A DNA stretch of 64,000 nt from Crambe crambe. Taxonomy: Eukaryota; Porifera; Demospongiae; Poecilosclerida; Crambeidae. The notes below the pieces were generated by a model. The model was given only the letters and a program-made list of their open reading frames with translations, did not search any database and was not told the origin of the DNA. This document shows, piece by piece, positions 11,985 through 21,600 of the stretch. Numbering within the stretch: the stretch's first letter is position 1; every line of letters starts with the position of its first letter. The position numbers were made by a program, and so were the translations under genes. The DNA lies in NCBI GenBank assembly GCA_963924555.1, contig OZ004588.1, forward strand, positions 4,340,001-4,404,000, read 5' to 3'.

Positions 11985-12676
11985 CGCTTTACGAGCAATT
12001 TCTAGGAATCTACACTCCAAAATGCCCCAGGCGTATGTACGTACGAGTCGTGCAATAGTAGCGCCCTGCGCGTGCATTTATGCGCAAGCTCCAATTGAAA
12101 TTGCTTCTGTTTATATAGTAGGGTTAGGCTTATCGAAATGGATTGTAGGCACTAGAAATATCTCTAAGTGTTTGTGGTAAGTACTTAGCTTTCTATGCAT
12201 GCAGCTGCCTGCCACTTACATAACTCAACTACAAAGCACAAATGAACTATCGGCTCAACATTTCTGCAGCCTTTTTGGCAGTAGGCACAAGGCCGGCTTG
12301 TAGGAACTACACTGTTAAAAATGGTGTGTTTAATTGCACTTTAAATCTAACACACTAGCATGTAATACAGCTGTTTCCATGACAACCTTTGATATGTTAC
12401 TATGGCAACCTTTGATGTTTAACATTACACACCAAGTGTGTTAAATTTAAAGTGCAAACAATTTTTTAACAGTGTAGGCTTATTTAAGTGCTTTGAGGTG
12501 AGCATTACAGTTTTCTCTCTATGCAGCGCTTGGCGCTCACAAAACTCGCATCAAAATCTTTAGTTGAAAGCACCAAACCCCATAGGATATTTGCTCACTC
12601 GCTCGCTGTGACTCAAATGTACATTACACCCTAGTTGCAGCGAGCAAGCTGATTCTCAGGTCATGCATCATTGAAA
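11985..12676. repeat. T family copy, split by a TA-flanked MITE
   Basis: Seen: the T blocks ATGCCCCAGGCGTATGTACG, GTCGTGCAATAGTAGCGCCC, TAGGCTTATCGAAATGG and CAGCTGCCTGCCACTTACAT in the usual order, interrupted at 12,310-12,474. The uninterrupted paralogue is at 13,270-13,785. Confidence 0.65.
12310..12474. mobile_element. 165-bp Tc1/mariner-style MITE, TA target duplication
   Basis: Seen: ends CACTGTTAAAAATGGTGTG... and the complementary ...TTTTTTAACAGTG, flanked by TA (12,308-12,309 and 12,475-12,476). The TIRs are about 40 bp and imperfect (GCACTTTAAATCTAACACAC against GTGTGTTAAATTTAAAGTGC). The paralogous T copy near 13,575 has only CTAGGC at the same place, i.e. an empty site. Known: a TA TSD is typical of Tc1/mariner/pogo-mobilised MITEs. 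Confidence 0.82.
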
Positions 12677-13262
12677 TTTTACAGGAATATCGCGGCACTA
12701 AAATTTTTTTAATTTGTTGATATCCGTTATCTATGAACCTTTGGCTCTCTATTGTGCAAATTTCAAAGCTTCAGGTCATATGATGCCAGAGGAACAACTC
12801 TTAGAAAACTCCAGGTAGGGTCCATTAACGTTTTAATTTTTTAGAGAAAAGGCTCGTGAACATCATTTCCGGTAACGCCCGTGCACTTTCAAATTGAAGT
12901 GGGCTGAACTTCGAAGTAGAGTTAGAGAGAAGCTAGTTTATCGCCTCCTGACGCTAGTAAGTACCAACTAGAGCCTAGAAAAGAGTAACAGGTACCGAAG
13001 GTAGCGTAGAAAGCTTAGTTCATATTTGGTTATTTTCAGCTGCTGGATTTCAGTGAACGAAGATTTCATGGCTGACTAGCTAAATTTACCGCTTCATTCG
13101 AAGCCTTTCTACTTCCCAAAACTTGGTCAGAAGTTCGTTCAAGGATCATAGTTTTGGTATACAGAAAAAAAATTTTTGTTGATTAAATAGCATGACTTAC
13201 TGAAACTGCTCCTACGTAGAAAATTGTTCTGCCGCGTTATGCCCAATTTTCCTGTACCGGGT
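12677..13262 (-). mobile_element. V element, inverted copy (non-autonomous TIR transposon)
   Basis: Seen: left end ACAGGAATATCGCGGCACT; right end GTTCTGCCGCGTTATGCC then TTTTCCTGTACCGGGT. It is the inverted counterpart of 13,790-14,450 and diverged from it by many substitutions and small indels. No protein is recognisable; it includes the patch GTGCACTTTCAAATTGAAGT. Confidence 0.6.
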
Positions 13263-13269
13263 AGCATAT

Positions 13270-13785
13270 ATCTAGGTCTGAACTCCAAAATGCCCCAGGC
13301 GTACGTACGTATGTGTCGTGCAATAGTAGCGCCCTGCGCGTGCATTTATGCGCATGCTCCAATTGTAATTGCTTGATTGATTTCTTCATTAGGGCTAGGC
13401 TTATCTAAGTGCATTGTAGGCACTAGACATATCTATAAAGTACTTAGTGGTAAGTACTTAGCTACATAACTCAACATCAAAGCACAAATAAACTATCAGC
13501 TCAATATTTCTACAGCCTTTTTAAAAGGACAGCAGGCACATGTACATAAAGCTTATCTAAGTGGTTTGTAAGCACTAGGCTTATCTAAGTGCTTTGAGTT
13601 AAGCATTACAGTTTTCTACCTATGTATGCAGCTGCCTGCCACATACAAAATCTTCTAAGGAAATATACTTGCTCGCTCGCTTGCTGTAACTCAAATGATC
13701 ATGACTCATTGAAATTGTAAAATATTTGGCGAGCGAAGCGAGCCTCTCTGGTCATGTCAACGGGAGCTCGAGATATATATTTACA
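13270..13785. repeat. T family copy between the two V elements
   Basis: Seen: CTCCAAAATGCCCCAGGCGT, ACGTACGTATGTGTCGTGC, GGCTAGGCTTATCTAAGTG, CAGCTGCCTGCC and a terminal GGCGAGCGAAGCGAGCC. It supplies the empty site for the MITE at 12,310. Confidence 0.6.
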
Positions 13786-13789
13786 TATA

Positions 13790-14450
13790 TGTGACCAGTT
13801 TTAGTAAAATCCCTCTAAACGCGCGTGAACATTATTATCACAATAGGTAATTTCATATCACAGGTCAATATATTCAACAAATTTTTTTTTCTGTATAGAT
13901 CAAAACTATGATCTTTGAACAAACTTCTGACCAAGTGTTGGAACTTAGACTAAAGTAGAAAGGCTTCAAATGAAGCGCTAAGTTAGCTAATCAGCCATGA
14001 AACCTTCGTGCACGGAAAATCCAACAGCTTAAAATCACCAAAACTAAGGCAGGCTTTCCAGCTTATACGCTTGGAAATATGAACTAAGCATTCTATGCTA
14101 TCTTCAGTACCTTGTTACTCTTTTCTAGACTTTAGTTGATACTAGCGTCAAGTGGCGAGAAACTAGTTTCTCTCTAACTCTAGTTCGAGGCTCCGCCCAC
14201 TTCAATTTGATAGTGCACGGGCGTGGCTGGAAATGATGTTCACGTTGCTTATTCAGCTTTTATTCCAAAAAATTAAAACGCTAATGGACGCTACATGGAA
14301 TTTTCTAAGAGCTGTTCCTCGGGCATCAAAGGACCTGAAGCTTTGAAAATTGCGCGATGGAGAGCCAAAGGGCTATAGATAACGGATATCAACAAATCAA
14401 AAAAAATTTAGTGCCGCGTTGTGCCGGATTTCCTGTACCCGGTCACATAT
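13790..14450 (+). mobile_element. V element (about 0.66 kb) with TATATGTGACC ends
   Basis: Seen: TATATGTGACC at the left and GGTCACATATA at the right. Inside these come AAAATCCCTCTAAACGCG and its relaxed complement (GCGTTGTGCCGGATTTCC). The neighbouring T-type sequence at about 30,475-30,515 reads straight through the same point without the element. Partial relatives lie at about 39,350-39,612 and 56,150-56,470. No transposase, so presumably mobilised in trans; superfamily unassigned. Confidence 0.6.
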
Positions 14451-14760
14451 ACGTACGTCATAGCTAGCGGGCATAGTTAATAATATGCATGCGCACGTTC
14501 GTTTGACCTTTGACCCAACAAATGAAACGTGCCCATAGCACTTAGAACAAAAGCTAGAGCTTATTGCTTTCTACAGCATTTTGTCGTAGAGGCGCTAAGT
14601 GGATTGTAGGCGCATGGCTTTCTAAGTCTTTGTGATAAGCCTTTTGTCAGTGTGTATGCAGCTGCCATAACCACTCCAATATCTTAGGCTTAGTCCAATA
14701 AGTCAAAGTACAAATGACTTTCACCATTTGCTTCGCTCGCTCGCCGATTGAATATGTTAC
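14451..14760. repeat. T family copy (5' part) carrying a DR1-like motif
   Basis: Seen: same block order as 30,490-30,790, ending GCCGATTGAATATGTTAC. There a piggyBac-like insertion interrupts it, and the family resumes at 15,221 with CGAACATACCCTAGTTAT. Confidence 0.6.
14504..14516 (-). promoter_or_regulatory. DR1-type nuclear-receptor half-site pair inside a repeat
   Basis: Seen: TGACCTTTGACCC, whose complement GGGTCAAAGGTCA is a direct repeat of RGGTCA spaced by one base. The motif is conserved in T copies at 30,555-30,567 and 47,092-47,104. Known: DR1 is bound by RXR/HNF4-type receptors. Function here is inference; no gene is linked to it. Confidence 0.3.
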
Positions 14761-14960
14761 CCCTTTGGCTTCCAAAACCGTGCATTTTTGCACATCCAGT
14801 TATCCGGGAGAAAAACGGGAAATATCCTGCTGATGAATATTCATTGTCGGCATGTCGGCACTATCAGTAAATAGAGATCTCAGTGAACAATAGAAAGATC
14901 GATAAGCGCTTTGATTCAAGTGCTTTTGCTTTGAAGAAGCTTTGATGTTTGCTTTCATCA

Positions 14961-14963
<3 letters not shown>

Positions 14964-14992
<29 letters not shown>
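14964..14992. repeat. Poly(T) tract
   Basis: Seen: about 29 consecutive T residues, followed by AAGG. Confidence 0.95.
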
Positions 14993-14995
<3 letters not shown>

Positions 14996-15057
14996 GAATG
15001 ACTAGACATGCATGCCTCTACTTGCCTACGTAGCCTATAGTTGTTTGGAGGTCTTAG

Positions 15058-15207
15058 CAGGAGAAGAAGCGGTGGAAAGGAGTGGCTCGTGCAGCTCGAG
15101 CTGCAAGTCAGGTTGCCATGGGGAGCATTGATGACGTAAGATTGGCCATCCAATTTGCCACTGGTGTGTCGATCCTTTCTCGAGAGAAGAAGACAGCACT
15201 ACCAAAG
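15058..15207 (+). pseudogene. Exon-like 50-codon open stretch with a TAF9-like motif
   Basis: Seen: an AG acceptor (gaggtcttag) and GT donor (gtaaag) bracket exactly 50 open codons. They start QEKKRWKGVARAARAAS and include GSIDDVRLAIQFATG. The D-D-V-R-L-A-I-Q string is the hallmark of the TAF9 histone fold (TFIID/SAGA subunit). The rest does not match TAF9 well, and the stretch lies inside a small transposon-like insertion, so it may be a captured fragment or chance. No other exons were found nearby. Confidence 0.3.
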
Positions 15208-15220
15208 GTAAAGGGTTAAA

Positions 15221-15480
15221 CGAACATACCCTAGTTATATGCCCCAAGCGTACGTACGTGTTCCGAATTATTAGCGCTGTGCGCGTACATAATGCGCATG
15301 CTCCAATTGTAATCAAGCTAGATTGTTTTCTACAGCCCTTTATAGAGGCGCTAGGCTTATCTAATTGGATTTAGGCGCTTGGCTTATCTTAGTGCAGCTT
15401 TCTATATATTATGGAGCTTCCCGGTTGGAACCACAACTTACATGACTCTTATCTCTGACAGCAATAGCTATCAGCACTAC
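15221..15480. repeat. T family copy (3' part)
   Basis: Seen: CGAACATACCCTAGTTAT, GCCCCAAGCGTACGTACGTG, AATGCGCATGCTCCAATTGT, TAGGCTTATCTAATTGG. Continuation of the copy split at 14,760. Confidence 0.55.
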
Positions 15481-15900
15481 AAGTAATATAGTACAGCCCT
15501 ACAGATTGAGATGGAGTCACCATGGAATCTGTTGAAGTGCAAGCGACTGTAGAACCTATTGGTACTTTAATCTGTTCGTCAGATGTTGCTGGCTAAGTTT
15601 GCTTCTCCAGCTGTAACCTAAACGGCGGAAGTAGCCTTGTTCATTCAGTTATACATTTCTGGTCTAATTTTCTAATTCAAAATTTTTCTCAGCCAGCCAT
15701 GCATGCATGCCGGCTGTTTATGGGCCCGCATGCGGTGAACTAGTAGTGATAAAATGTGACGCCAAACCGCAATCTATTTTTATTAACCTCCAGCAATTCG
15801 GTGGCTATACAGCTGGTATGGGAGTTGAATGCCCTCTTGCCTTCGGCGTGTCGATACGTCCTTGCTATCAAGCACTGAGCCTATCAGCTGCTCACTTGCA
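15480..15900. other. Unassigned segment with a 75-codon open frame
   Basis: 15,707-15,934 on the plus strand is open (begins MPAVYGPACGELVVIKCDAK) but crosses into a T copy at its 3' end. I recognise no family. GCATGCATGCATGC-type repeats precede it. Not called as a gene. Confidence 0.25.
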
Positions 15901-16260
15901 CACTGTCAAATGCTGGAGGCCTAGGCTTATTTAAGTACTTTGTTACATATAAACTCAACACCAAAATCTTAGCCCTAGCCCTAGCCCTTGCTCGCTCGCT
16001 GTCAAAATTAATGTTGCACATTGCCCTAGTTGAATATATATATCTATGTCTACACTCCAAAATGCCCCAGGTGTACGTACGGTACGTGTCCCGAATTAGT
16101 AGTGCTGCACGTGCATGATGCGCATGCTCCATCGAGGTGCTAGGCTTATATAAATAGATTGTTGGTGCTTGGCTTATCTAAGTGTTTGTGGTAAGTATTT
16201 AAAGGGAGCTTCCCGCTTGAAACCACAACTTACACGACTCTTGTGTAGAGGCTCTAAGCT
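15900..16260. repeat. T family copies (two partial)
   Basis: Seen: CTAGCCCTAGCCCTAGCCCT, CTCCAAAATGCCCCAGGTGT, GTGCATGATGCGCATGCTCC, TAGGCTTATATAAATAG. The short CTAGCC tandem at 15,972-15,991 resembles a telomere-like repeat only superficially. Confidence 0.5.
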
Positions 16261-16359
16261 TTTTTTTTTTACATACAAACTAAACGTCAATTTCTTCTAA
16301 TGAGTTGTAGCACTAATTTGCTTGCTCGCTCGCTGTCAAAATTAATGTTGCATATTTCC

Positions 16360-16720
16360 CTAGTTATTATTATTATTATCATGATTTACAGCAGAAAGAG
16401 AAATGAGTTACAACAAAGAGATGAGGCAATTTTAGTTGAGTGAGGATCCACCAAGACTGGCCTGGTAATCAGGAGAGGATTAAAAACAAAAAACAACAAC
16501 ACAACAAACAAACCATCAAACAAACAAAAAAAAAAGATTGGTGACGTGAAATATGACATACAGAAGTAGGAATGTGCAAGTGTTATTGGCTTCAAAACTT
16601 CTCAGAATAACTTATTTGATTGTAAGAGCATATCAATTGGCGGCAAAGAGTTCCGTAATCTAGTCAGCCTGTAGGAAATGGAAGTGTCTTTGGGAGTTCG
16701 AGATATGAAGAATATAGCTA
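16360..16720 (-). pseudogene. LINE 3'-end fragment
   Basis: Seen: ATT tail at 16,365-16,378, then the conserved GATTTACAGC, GTTACAACA and GATCCACCAAGACTGGCCTG blocks shared with 5753-6065 and 9165-9610. The ORF2 C-terminal motif is degraded here. No RT domain. Confidence 0.5.
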
Positions 16721-17179
16721 TAACTATTGGAGAACAACAAAGTAATCTAGATCTTTTCACTCTATTGGTATATAACTATGCATGTGAAGAAGATTTTACT
16801 TAATATGATTTGTATATTCTAAACTCCACTATCTATACTCTGGCTAGATATCCAGTATGCAGTGCTGAGCAACAAAATATCCTATGTAACATCCATGGTA
16901 TATCCATAGCTGCGACAATACATCCTGGCGGCGACAAAATATCCTAGGAGATTAAGTCTCTCGAAACTCACTTGAAAACTACATAGAGACTTCGCAATAA
17001 TAATAAATGATGAATATTATTGAAGCATAATGGGATAAAAATGAAGCATAATGGGTAATCTTAACTGGAATTTCTGCAAAGCATATTGGGCCAAAAAATA
17101 AGAATAATGTGGACACCCCTACACATAGTACTAGGGCAAAGTGCAAGTGTTTTCTTAGAGTGAGCAAGAAGCAACCTGT

Positions 17180-17345
17180 AGTTTAGAGCTGATAGGCTTG
17201 TGTCTCGCTGTTTAGTCACGTAACTGGCAGTCTGCATGCATATAGAAAGCTACCACAAAACATAGTGCTTACAATCCAGCCTCAGACTATATTCACCAGA
17301 GGGCAAGCGCAGGGCACTATATTGCACGACACGTACGTACGTATT
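17180..17345. repeat. T family copy at the outer edge of the left arm
   Basis: Seen: AGAGCTGATAGGCTTGTGT, CTGCATGCATATAGAAAGCT, then CACGTACGTACGTATTC. Counterparts at 40,505-40,700 and 54,720-54,880. Confidence 0.5.
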
Positions 17346-18379
17346 CCTGAGAGTAGAACTGAATAATTTTAACCGTTAACTTTCTCTTTTTATTACGGTT
17401 ATATATAGAGTAAAGAACGCGCTTATGAGTCAGTGCTGTCTACTGCAGGACTAATCTGCTCTTCTGCTTCACAGTGGTATAAGTTTGGTGGCCGAGTGAC
17501 CTTCCAGAGCTACGTGAGAGCTCTATTTCTAGACAGGCTCTGAAGTACGAGTTCAAGAAAAAGTGGCATGTACTAAACGGACTGAACCGCGCTGCACAGT
17601 TGCAGTTAGAACATTGTCCTTAAGCGTTACAGACCAAAAAGTACGTGGGCGCTTCATATCCACCGGAGGTACTGTATTACCCATGGTCCAATGCAGTTTG
17701 GCCATGCAGACTCCTTCTTTCCCCAGCCCCCAAGAAAAAGGAAGAATTTATTCTGGCCTGCGAGATTAGCAAACTATAACAGATACTTGTCATTGCCAGT
17801 AGAAAGGCAGATAAATACCATTAGTTTTTTTTTGTTTTTTTTTTTGTTTGTTTTTTTGGTATGGCCTCAGATCATAGCCCAGTTGTGCACTTGATGTAGA
17901 CAGCGCTTCATCAACTATCATATCTATTTACAAGGTCAAAATATCACTATGATTCAGCTAGCGAGCACAGCGAGCTTGCTGACTCTCAGGTCATTACTAT
18001 ATATATATATATCAAGGTGCGCGGGCAACTTCCAGGATCTGCAATAAATGTACTATTTTGGACCGCTGGCCATTCGACTGTAAAGTATAATGGAAAACCA
18101 TCCCACCTAATTTCCAAAAAAAAAAGAAAAAAAAAGAGCCGGATCAATATTTATATCACACACGATGGTTCTCTCTCATCCTAGACACGTTTTTTTCTTC
18201 TTCGATCCTCCTTCACCATCTCATTACACGATAACATCTTTAAATATTTATATCACTGTAAACAATTTAGCGTGTAATGCACACCTCTCGTGCCGTCGCA
18301 ATGCTTACTCTAGTTTTGGTGTGTATCCAGTGTGCTAGCACACCTCACATAGTGTGTATCACACACTTTATACAGGCAC

Positions 18380-18384
18380 TCTCT
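18380..18384. repeat. 5-bp target-site duplication (TCTCT), left
   Basis: TCTCT immediately precedes the LTR. The same five bases follow the other LTR at 23,529-23,533. The right arm retains a single TCTCT (as AGAGA, 54,033-54,037). Confidence 0.92.
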
Positions 18385-18683
18385 TGTCAGGAACTCTCGT
18401 CAACAATGCACCACAAGTAGCGAGCAGATGCAGCTTTTAAAATGTTATTATAGTAAATGTTACAAAAAACAACAGAACTCCTCTGATCTCTCCTAGATCA
18501 GCTAGCTATCTCTCTACTTTCAGCATCCAATAATCCCACACACACAGAAAGTTCTAGACATACATCAAAGAGTCCACACATTAGCACAACATAACTTCAC
18601 ATGACACACAGAAGTAACAATTAAACACAGACATAAGTGTTAATCCACAGTTGGGATTGCATGTCAGGGGTGTTATCCTGACA
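18385..18683 (-). repeat. 3' LTR of Gmr1-like Ty3/gypsy retrotransposon (299 bp)
   Basis: Seen: TGTCAGGAACTC...TTATCCTGACA as read on the plus strand, with no difference that I could find from 23,230-23,528. Ends are TG..CA with a 6-bp inverted TGTCAG/CTGACA. The pol reading frame stops just inside it, at 18,673-18,675. Confidence 0.95.
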
Positions 18684-21600
18684 TCTCCCCCTCCTTCAAG
18701 TCGGCAATAGTGGGGGCAGAATTTTCTCGAGAGAGTCCATCCGCATTTCCATTTTGTCTTCCTGGTCGGTGATTGATGGAGAAATCGTATGGCTGGAGGT
18801 AAAGGCTCCACCTTGACAGTCTCCCATTACTGTCTCTCATCTTGTGTAAGTATTCCAATGATCTGTGATCAGTTTGTACTTGGAAATGTCTTCCTTCTAA
18901 GTAAACTCGGAAGGTTCGTATGCCTTCCACAACCGCAAGACACTCCTTCTCGACAGCAGCGTATCGTCTCTCCCTTGGTAGTAGTTTTCGTGATGCAAAT
19001 GCCACTGGATGCTCTTCTCCTTGATCATCCACTTGTGTTAGCACAGATCCAATTCCCAGGTCTGACGCATCGGTTTGTAATATGAATGGTATGGAGAAAT
19101 CTGGGTTTCTCAGTATCGGTTCAGCTGTCAGTCGTTTCTTCAGCTCTACAAATGCTTTGTTTTGCTCCTCTTTCCATTCAACTTTGTTTGAAGCTGAGGC
19201 CTTCGTCAGGTCAGATAGAGGTGCTGCGATAGTGGCAAAATCCTTGATAAATCTTCTATAGTAGCCTGCAAGTCCGAGGAAGGCTCTGACCTCCTTCTTT
19301 GTCTGAGGCCTCTTGAAATTTCGAACAGCTTCGATTTTGCAGATTTCAGGACGAACCTTGCCTTCACCTACAACATGTCCGAGATAATTACAACAGTTCT
19401 TGGCAAATTGGCATTTCTTCTCTTTAATTCTTAAGCCAGCTTTTCTCAAATTCTGAAAAACATACGTGAGGTGTTGTACATGTTGCTCCCAGGTGTCACT
19501 GTGAATGATAACATCATCCAAGTATGCAGCTGCAAATTGGTGAACATCTTCCAGAACTTTGTCCATCAGACGCTGGAAGGTTGAGGGTGCTCCCATTAAT
19601 CCAAAGGGCATCGTTGTGAACTCATACTTCCCAAATGGGGTGATGAAAGCCGTCTTCTTTTGACTTTCCTTCTCAACCGGTACTTGCCAATAACCTTTTG
19701 TGAGGTCTAACGCCGTGATGTATTTGGCATTTCCCAGACGGTCGATCAGTTCCTCTACTCTGGGTATGGGGTATGGATCGGCTTTGGTAACGTGGTTCAA
19801 CCTTCTAAAGTCAACACACAGTCGTTTGGAGCCATCTTTTTTGGGTACTAGGATGATTGGTGCAGCCCATTCGCTAGTTGATGGCACAATGATTCCTTGT
19901 GTCAGCATCTCTTTGATTTCTTCTCTCAAGGTGTCTCTTAGTGCTTGGGGAATCCTGTAAGGCGGCAGCCTGACTGGGCTCGCCTCTCCCGTGTCCACAC
20001 TATGCTCAATAACATCTGTTCTTCCCGGTATGTCGCTAATAACATCTGCAAACTCCTTTTTTAGCTCCTTGAGATCTCTCTGCTGGTTGGGAGAAAGTTG
20101 ATTACTACTTGTCTTTTCTTCTTGGTTGTCATTCCAGGTCAATGGTTCGACATCTTCACACTCTGCTGCAAGTAACACTGCTGGGACTGGCGAATTCCAC
20201 TGTTTGAGGGCGTTCACGTGGAAAGTTCGTTTCCTCTTCTTGTGATCTGTCATGTCTACCTCGTAAGTGACGTTTGACTTCTTCTGTAGGATAGGGTACG
20301 GCCCTAGCCACTCTGTCAGCAACTTATTCTGCTTCTTGGGGAGGAAGACTAGCACCATATCTCCCTCTTTGAAATCTCGGGTGGTTGTTTTCCTGTCATG
20401 GTACTTCTTGTGTTGAGTTTTGGCTTTCTGTTCATTCTCTCTCATTGACTCTCGCACTCGTTCCATTCTTTCTCTGAGCAGCCTCAGGTATTCCACGACT
20501 GGTACTGGATCTGTAGTATCTTCTTTCCAACGTTCTGCAAGTTCATCCAGTCCATCTCTCATTTCCTTGCCATAGACGAGTTCGTAGGGTGAATATCCGG
20601 TTGAAGCATGTTCTGTTCCTCTGTAGGCCCACATCAGGTATGGCAGGCATAGGTCCCAATCTTCTGTCGACTTGTCAACCAACTTCCTTAGGGTCTTCTT
20701 CAATGTAGCATTAAATCTTTCGACCATGCCATCCGTCTCAGGGTGGTACGCACTAGTCCTGATATGTTTGACTCCTGTCAGAGCGTGAAATTTTTCCATC
20801 AGCTTGGAGGTGAAATTGGAGCCGTTGTCTGTTAAGATTTCATCTGGAATTCCTACTCTGGCAAATACTTCAATGAGAGTTCTTGCAACTGTCTCACTGT
20901 CAACCATCTTCAATGGAAATGCTTCAGGCCATTTGGTTGCGTAATCCATGATGACTAACACGTACTTATTTCCTCTCTTTGTCCTTTTTAGAGGGCCAAA
21001 AACATCCATGGCTATTCTTCGGAAAGGTACATCAATCACTGGCAGTGGCTAGAGTGGTACCCTCATACTCTTCACTGGGTTTGCTTTCTGGCATTTTGGA
21101 CAAGATTTGCACACCTGGGCGACGTCCTTCCTGATTCCTGGCCAGTTGAATCTGGTGTTCAGTCGGCTGAGTGTTCTCTTCCTTCCAAAGTGTCCAGCAA
21201 TTGGAGTAGAATGAGCCATCTTGAGGACTTCCTCACGACATACCTGTGGAAGAACAAGAAGTGGGTTAAGTGAGTGAACATCTGAGTCAGGGTCCTCTTT
21301 GTGTCGGATAAGCAGGCCATCTTTCCAGCAGTAGAGTCCTTTGCTATCGTCTGCCTGTCTCCTAGCGTCTTTCAAAGTAGGATCCTCTCTCTGCAAGGCA
21401 GCTAGCTTGTCTTTGTCAATGGTCTCAGGTCGCTGCTTAGTAGCCTCTTTCACCCTAGTGAACTCCTGCCTCTGTTGCCTCTTCTCTGCTCTGGTCAGTT
21501 TCTTTTTGTCTTTGGAAACCTGCATGAAAAGAGAAGGGTCCAGTTCGTAGAGATCACCCAGATTACTGTCAGCAATTTCCACACTTTCTCGTTCAACATT

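Larger units (their letters stand above)
14761..15219. mobile_element. TTAA/CCCTTT-type insertion (piggyBac-like, non-autonomous)
   Basis: Seen: starts CCCTTTGGCTTCC after TTAC and ends CCAAAGGTAAAGGG before TTAA. The intact T copy at 30,780-30,800 reads GTTACACGAACATACC without it. Known: piggyBac elements have CCC...GGG ends and TTAA target duplications; one left-hand base would have mutated. The interior holds a ~29-bp T run (14,964-14,992) and an open exon-like stretch at 15,058-15,207. Confidence 0.5.

Noticed and set aside
14800-15153. 117-codon minus-strand frame
   Set aside because: Contains a poly-Lys run from the poly(T) tract and overlaps the exon-like reading on the other strand; no family resemblance.
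15972-15991. Telomere-like CTAGCC tandem
   Set aside because: Only about three units and part of a diverged T copy; not (TTAGGG)n.
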